Of a stretch of 16,279 nt of DNA, positions 13,113-16,279 are shown in pieces. A program made the position numbers and the translations under genes. Source of the DNA: Desulfurococcales archaeon. GTDB taxonomy: Archaea; Thermoproteota; Thermoprotei_A; Sulfolobales; Acidilobaceae. The stretch is from contig WAOU01000087.1 in the NCBI GenBank assembly GCA_015521095.1, positions 1 to 16,279 of the forward strand. The letters run 5' to 3'. The notes below the pieces were generated by a model. It saw only the letters and a list, made by a program, of their open reading frames with translations, did no database searches and was not told the DNA's origin. How positions within the stretch are numbered: the stretch's first letter is position 1; every line of letters begins with the position of its first letter.

Positions 13113-14627
13113 ATGACTTGTCTAGATTCAAGGATCGCCGACATCCATTGTTCTAAACTAGTCGACCCCGAGACAGCAGCAAATAGAATCCTCCAACTAG
13201 CAGAGAATAATAGAATAAACATTGGCACCAGTGGGTTCGGAAGCGTAGGATACCCAAAGACGACACCACCAGTACTCGCACAACTCGCCTCGGAAAACAA
13301 CGTAAAGATCAGGATACTGACAGGAGCAAGCGCATACGCAATGGATGCACACTATGTATCTCATAACGTCATGGAGAGACGCTACCCGTACCAGAATAAT
13401 CCACTCCTCCGCAAACAAATCGATAGTGGAACAGTCCACTTCATGGACTACCACCTAGGCGAATGGCCCTACATGGTCGAGCACGGATGGCTGGACAAAA
13501 CAGTCGGCACACTACACGTGGCCCACGTGGAGGCAAGCCTCGTAACAGAAGAAGGCTTCGTACCTACAGGAAGTGTAGGCGCTGTCCCAGCCTGGGTACA
13601 ACAAGCAGACTACGTAGTAATCGAAGTAAACACCGATGTATCCTCAAGCATCTACGGAATACACGACATCTATAGACCAGTCCCCGGCGAACCTATACCA
13701 CTGAAAAAAGTCGAGGACAGAATAGGAGAACCACTAGTAAGAGTACCACCAGAAAAAATTCTAGCAATAGTAGAATCCAAAGGCATAGACCATGGAGGAA
13801 CACCCGTAGAGCCCGGTAAGGTAGAAAAACAGATTGCAGAGAACCTGCTAGAATTCTTCCAAGAAGAAATATCACGCGGAAGACTCCCAAAGAACCTATA
13901 TCCACTCGAGAGCGGGGTAGGAACCGTAAACGACGCCGTTTTCAAGGCACTAGCCGGAGCAGGCCTAAAAGGCCTAAGAGCATGGACCGAGGTCGTACAA
14001 GACAGCCTCCTCGACCTCTACTACCAGGGAGTAATGACGGCGCTCTCCTGTACAAGCCTGATGCTATCACCAAAGAACCTTGAGAACTTCTACACAGAGA
14101 CACGGGGCCGTGAAAACATAGTCCTCCGGCCACAAGACGTGACAAACAACTGGGAACTCATAAGACGCCTCAGAGTAATAGCAGTAAACACAGCAGTCGA
14201 AATAGACATCTATGGAAACGTGAACAGCACACACATACTAGGGCGAAGAATAATAAACGGCATAGGCGGGAGCGGAGATTACTCGAGAGCAGCCCATCTA
14301 AGCATATTCATAACCCCAAGCACCAGGAAGAACGGCAAGATATCCAGCATAGTACCAATGGTAACACACGTCGATACACCAGACCACGACGTCGACATAA
14401 TTGTGACAGAGCACGGAGTATGTGATCTTAGAGGACTCTCTCCAAGAGAAAAAGCCACGATAATAATAGAGAAATGTGCCGACCCAGACTACAGAGACCT
14501 ACTCTGGAAATACTACAAGATAGCACTCGAAAACAAGGGAGGCCATATACCACACCTACTAGACAAGGCTTACAGCTTCCATATCGCGCTCGAAGAACAC
14601 GGCGACATGAGAAAAGCAACAATCTAG
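13113..14627 (+). CDS. Acetyl-CoA hydrolase / CoA-transferase family protein (succinyl-CoA:acetate CoA-transferase-like)
   Basis: This 504-residue class I CoA-transferase is close in length to acetobacterial AarC. Motifs in order are GTSGFGSVGYPKTTPPVLA (38-56), the LESGVGTVNDAVFKAL loop (265-280), WTEVVQDSLLDLY with Glu293 as the likely catalytic Glu that forms the glutamyl-CoA thioester, and NGIGGSGDYSRAAH, IVPMVTHVDTPDHDVDIIVTEHGVCDLRGLSPREKA near the C terminus. The reaction would move CoA between acyl-CoA and a free acid; donor and acceptor are not readable, and a 4-hydroxybutyrate or branched-acid CoA-transferase is possible. ATG 13113 has GGTGA seven bases upstream. It is divergent from livK, suggesting that imported amino acids and their acyl-CoA products are handled together. 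Confidence 0.88.
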   Translation: MTCLDSRIADIHCSKLVDPETAANRILQLAENNRINIGTSGFGSVGYPKTTPPVLAQLASENNVKIRILTGASAYAMDAHYVSHNVMERRYPYQNNPLLRKQIDSGTVHFMDYHLGEWPYMVEHGWLDKTVGTLHVAHVEASLVTEEGFVPTGSVGAVPAWVQQADYVVIEVNTDVSSSIYGIHDIYRPVPGEPIPLKKVEDRIGEPLVRVPPEKILAIVESKGIDHGGTPVEPGKVEKQIAENLLEFFQEEISRGRLPKNLYPLESGVGTVNDAVFKALAGAGLKGLRAWTEVVQDSLLDLYYQGVMTALSCTSLMLSPKNLENFYTETRGRENIVLRPQDVTNNWELIRRLRVIAVNTAVEIDIYGNVNSTHILGRRIINGIGGSGDYSRAAHLSIFITPSTRKNGKISSIVPMVTHVDTPDHDVDIIVTEHGVCDLRGLSPREKATIIIEKCADPDYRDLLWKYYKIALENKGGHIPHLLDKAYSFHIALEEHGDMRKATI

Positions 14628-14745
14628 ACGAAGAATAGTCTAATTTGATTAAATTATCCTAGTCTACTCTATCCCTACTTTCTGCCTGGATAGACCATAT
14701 TGGATTGAAGAGACGTCCTCATGGGAATACATTGTTCTCCACTAG

Positions 14746-14765
14746 ATGTATAATGATATATGTAT
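14746..14765 (+). promoter_or_regulatory. TATA region for the SPFH gene
   Basis: The stretch holds overlapping TATA-like elements (GTATAATGATATATGTATAT). Transcription from here would begin near 14775-14790. The in-frame ATG at 14760 lies inside the TATA region, so it is unlikely to be translated. The rest of the 14628-14745 spacer shows no further clear element. Confidence 0.45.
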
Positions 14766-14801
14766 ATCGTTGTATCCTATTATTATGTGGAGGGAGAAGT
14801 A

Positions 14802-16040
14802 TTGGTTTTTGACAAGTTCGGCAAGTTTATTGGTAAAGGAACCAAGATAGTCGCTGGAGATCCCGAGGTTATCAAGTGGCCTGATCATCTGGATCCAAGG
14901 AGCTACGTTGCATGGCGGTATCCTAAGAACGAGATACGTATTGGAAGCGTCCTAATAGTGAACGAGGCACAGAAAGCATTGTTCTTCCGTGATGGTAAAC
15001 TCATGGGAGTCATAGATGCTGGACGACACTTCCTCGATACCCAGAATGTTCCATTCCTACAGGGCCTCGTTACGGGCCTCTATGGAGAGTCAATATTTAA
15101 GGCAGACGTAGTCTTCGTTAACCTCCTAAGATACCAGGACCAGCTGGGAGGCAGAGCATTTATTGACTGGATAGGCGTACACTTACTCTATAATGCAACA
15201 TATTATTATACAGTGGATGAGAACAGGCTAGAGACCTTCTACACCAGAGTAATGGGGACCAGCAGCGAGGTCACATCAGACGACATACGGGAAATGATAG
15301 CTCCAATAATAGACTCCACCTTACGAGACGCGCTCGCAGAATACGCCACAGAACAGGCTCGTATGGGAAGGACCATACAGAACGTCTCAGATTTCATGGC
15401 GATGCTAAACGAGTTCAGCGACTATGTGAAAGCGAGAATCTCACAACGAGTAAACGAGATGTTCGGTATCGCGATAAGCGAGCTAGTACTAAGACTAGAT
15501 ATATCTGATGAAGACAAGAGGATCCTCCAGATGAGTGGTCCCCGAGCCTTTGCCGCAATGTACGAGAGAGAATGGATGGGTAGAGAGAAGATAGCCGAGA
15601 AGCTATCTCAAGGACAAGGATCAGCCGGCACAGCTGCGGCAGTCGCACCGTTTATAATGATGCCGTGGATGATGTATCCGCCTCCAATGCCGCCAGCACA
15701 GCAACAGATGACTCCGCCACAGCAACCCGGACAGCCACAACAGCAGAGGCCCCCATACCCATACTATCCATACCCGTATCTATATCCTCCACAGCAACAG
15801 TATCCAGGCTACCAGTACCCCTACCCGTATCCTCCACAACAGCAACAACCTTATCCACCGCCACAATACCCGCCACAGCAACAACCAGCACAGCAACAGC
15901 AACCACAACAAATACCACAACTAGTGTGTCCATACTGTGGAAGACCCATACCATACATGGCGCCAGTGTGTCCGCACTGTGCCAAGCGGATAAAATGGTG
16001 CCCCGATGGACGACCTGTTAAAGAAGAAGACAATTGCTAG
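14802..16040 (+). CDS. YdjI-like SPFH/Band 7 protein with P/Q/Y-rich tail and C-terminal zinc ribbon
   Basis: The protein (about 412 residues from TTG 14802) resembles the bacterial YdjI-type 'virion core protein-like' SPFH group. WRYPKNEIRIGSVLIVNEAQ, ALFFRDGKLMGVIDAGRHFLDTQNVP and the following Band 7 core (roughly residues 38-240) match it, followed by a helical QARMGRTIQNV...ISQRVNEMFGIAI region. SPFH proteins assemble into membrane-associated rings or scaffolds. Residues about 292-374 are almost only Pro, Gln and Tyr, with YPPQQQ units repeated, then a C-x2-C...C-x2-C zinc ribbon (from Cys376) and one further Cys. TTG 14802 is chosen because GGAGGG (14789-14794) lies seven bases before it; ATG 14760 overlaps the TATA box. 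No transmembrane segment is obvious, so membrane attachment would be indirect. Function is unknown. Confidence 0.8.
   Translation: MVFDKFGKFIGKGTKIVAGDPEVIKWPDHLDPRSYVAWRYPKNEIRIGSVLIVNEAQKALFFRDGKLMGVIDAGRHFLDTQNVPFLQGLVTGLYGESIFKADVVFVNLLRYQDQLGGRAFIDWIGVHLLYNATYYYTVDENRLETFYTRVMGTSSEVTSDDIREMIAPIIDSTLRDALAEYATEQARMGRTIQNVSDFMAMLNEFSDYVKARISQRVNEMFGIAISELVLRLDISDEDKRILQMSGPRAFAAMYEREWMGREKIAEKLSQGQGSAGTAAAVAPFIMMPWMMYPPPMPPAQQQMTPPQQPGQPQQQRPPYPYYPYPYLYPPQQQYPGYQYPYPYPPQQQQPYPPPQYPPQQQPAQQQQPQQIPQLVCPYCGRPIPYMAPVCPHCAKRIKWCPDGRPVKEEDNC
15674..15923 (+). repeat. P/Q/Y-rich low-complexity coding repeat
   Basis: Within the SPFH gene this stretch encodes irregular repeats of YPYxYPPQQQ and PPQQQ. 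The DNA shows matching near-repeats (CCGTATCxxCCTCCACARCARCA types around 15775 and 15825). It joins the SPFH domain to the zinc ribbon. Confidence 0.7.
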
Positions 16041-16148
16041 ACCCAAGTAAATCCAACTGGAACCAATGCATCTTTTCTCTCTGATATGCGAGGATAGTGG
16101 TAATCGTCTAATACTCAATAAACAGTGCGCTACAGGTGAAGACTAGGG

Positions 16149-16279
16149 TTGTCTGGGGAACAGGTCGAGGAGACGAGAGGAGAAGTCTTTAAGTGCCAGC
16201 GTTGCGGTGCTCCACTAGATATAAGTCCTGAGACAATAGTTGCTATATGTCCATACTGTGGATATCCGAACTGGATGAG
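16149..16279 (+). CDS. Zinc-ribbon protein, N-terminal part (cut by window edge)
   Basis: This is the first 43 complete codons of a gene that continues past the window. After about 15 charged residues it reads FKCQRCGAPLDIS, then ICPYCGYPNWM: two C-x2-C knuckles of a zinc ribbon. The TTG at 16149 is preceded by GGTGA (16135-16139) at nine bases, and an in-frame TGA at 16137-16139 rules out an earlier start. It follows the SPFH gene, itself ending in a zinc ribbon, on the same strand after 108 bases, so a functional link is likely. Domains beyond the ribbon are unknown. Confidence 0.65.
   Translation, partial: MSGEQVEETRGEVFKCQRCGAPLDISPETIVAICPYCGYPNWM

Noticed and set aside
14760..14801. 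ATG start of the SPFH gene at 14760
   Set aside because: It overlaps the TATA region and lacks an SD, while GGAGGG sits at the right distance from TTG 14802.
15652..15954. Long minus-strand frame opposite the SPFH tail
   Set aside because: Its valine/alanine-rich translation is the mirror of the P/Q/Y repeats; it has no SD or family resemblance.
1..16279. CRISPR array, insertion sequence, tRNA or integration site
   Set aside because: No regularly spaced repeats, transposase or integrase frames, cloverleaf or terminal inverted repeats were seen on reading the window.

Overview
The window looks like chromosome from a hyperthermophilic crenarchaeon of Desulfurococcales type. This is inferred from the gene set (archaeal Pth2 and TruD, a crenarchaeal-type MTA phosphorylase with a C-terminal CSCC motif, a pyruvoyl decarboxylase of the crenarchaeal SpeD/ArgDC group). 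It is also inferred from heavy use of AGG/AGA and ATA codons, frequent GTG and TTG starts behind GGAGG or GGTGA Shine-Dalgarno (SD) sequences, and archaeal TATA-like boxes upstream of genes. The species cannot be named from sequence alone.

Layout. At 1-685 on the minus strand lie truD (cut by the window edge) and pth2, a conserved archaeal RNA/translation pair. At 863-2537 (+) an MTA phosphorylase overlaps a SIS-fold-like protein of unknown role by 14 bases. A GC-rich structured leader (about 2608-2734) precedes moaB (2740-3264, +). A SpeD-family decarboxylase (3431-3823, +) runs into proC (3826-4668, -), with two bases between the stop codons. A DUF401-type membrane protein (4860-6119, +) follows. 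Next is an unrecognised 511-residue protein (6321-7856, +) with a PIN-like nuclease half and a Rossmann-like front half. The region 7917-12818 (-) is a complete branched-chain-amino-acid-type ABC importer in the order livK, livH, livM, livG, livF. Divergent from livK is an acetyl-CoA hydrolase / CoA-transferase gene (13113-14627, +). The window ends with a YdjI-like SPFH protein carrying a P/Q/Y-rich tail and a zinc ribbon (14802-16040, +), then the start of another zinc-ribbon protein (16149-end).

How the genes may fit together. The importer and the divergent CoA-transferase suggest uptake of amino acids and handling of the acyl-CoAs made from them, as in a peptide-fermenting or heterotrophic thermophile. 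MTA phosphorylase and the SpeD-family enzyme both belong to polyamine/methylthioadenosine metabolism. No CRISPR array, tRNA, rRNA, insertion sequence or integrase was seen.

The observations most worth checking are: the moaB leader, which has mutually exclusive stems, a 19-codon upstream ORF and a possible SD-masking pairing; the PIN-like fusion protein; the 11-base element shared by the livK and CoA-transferase leaders, which can fold onto the SD in both; and the SIS-like gene locked to the MTA phosphorylase.
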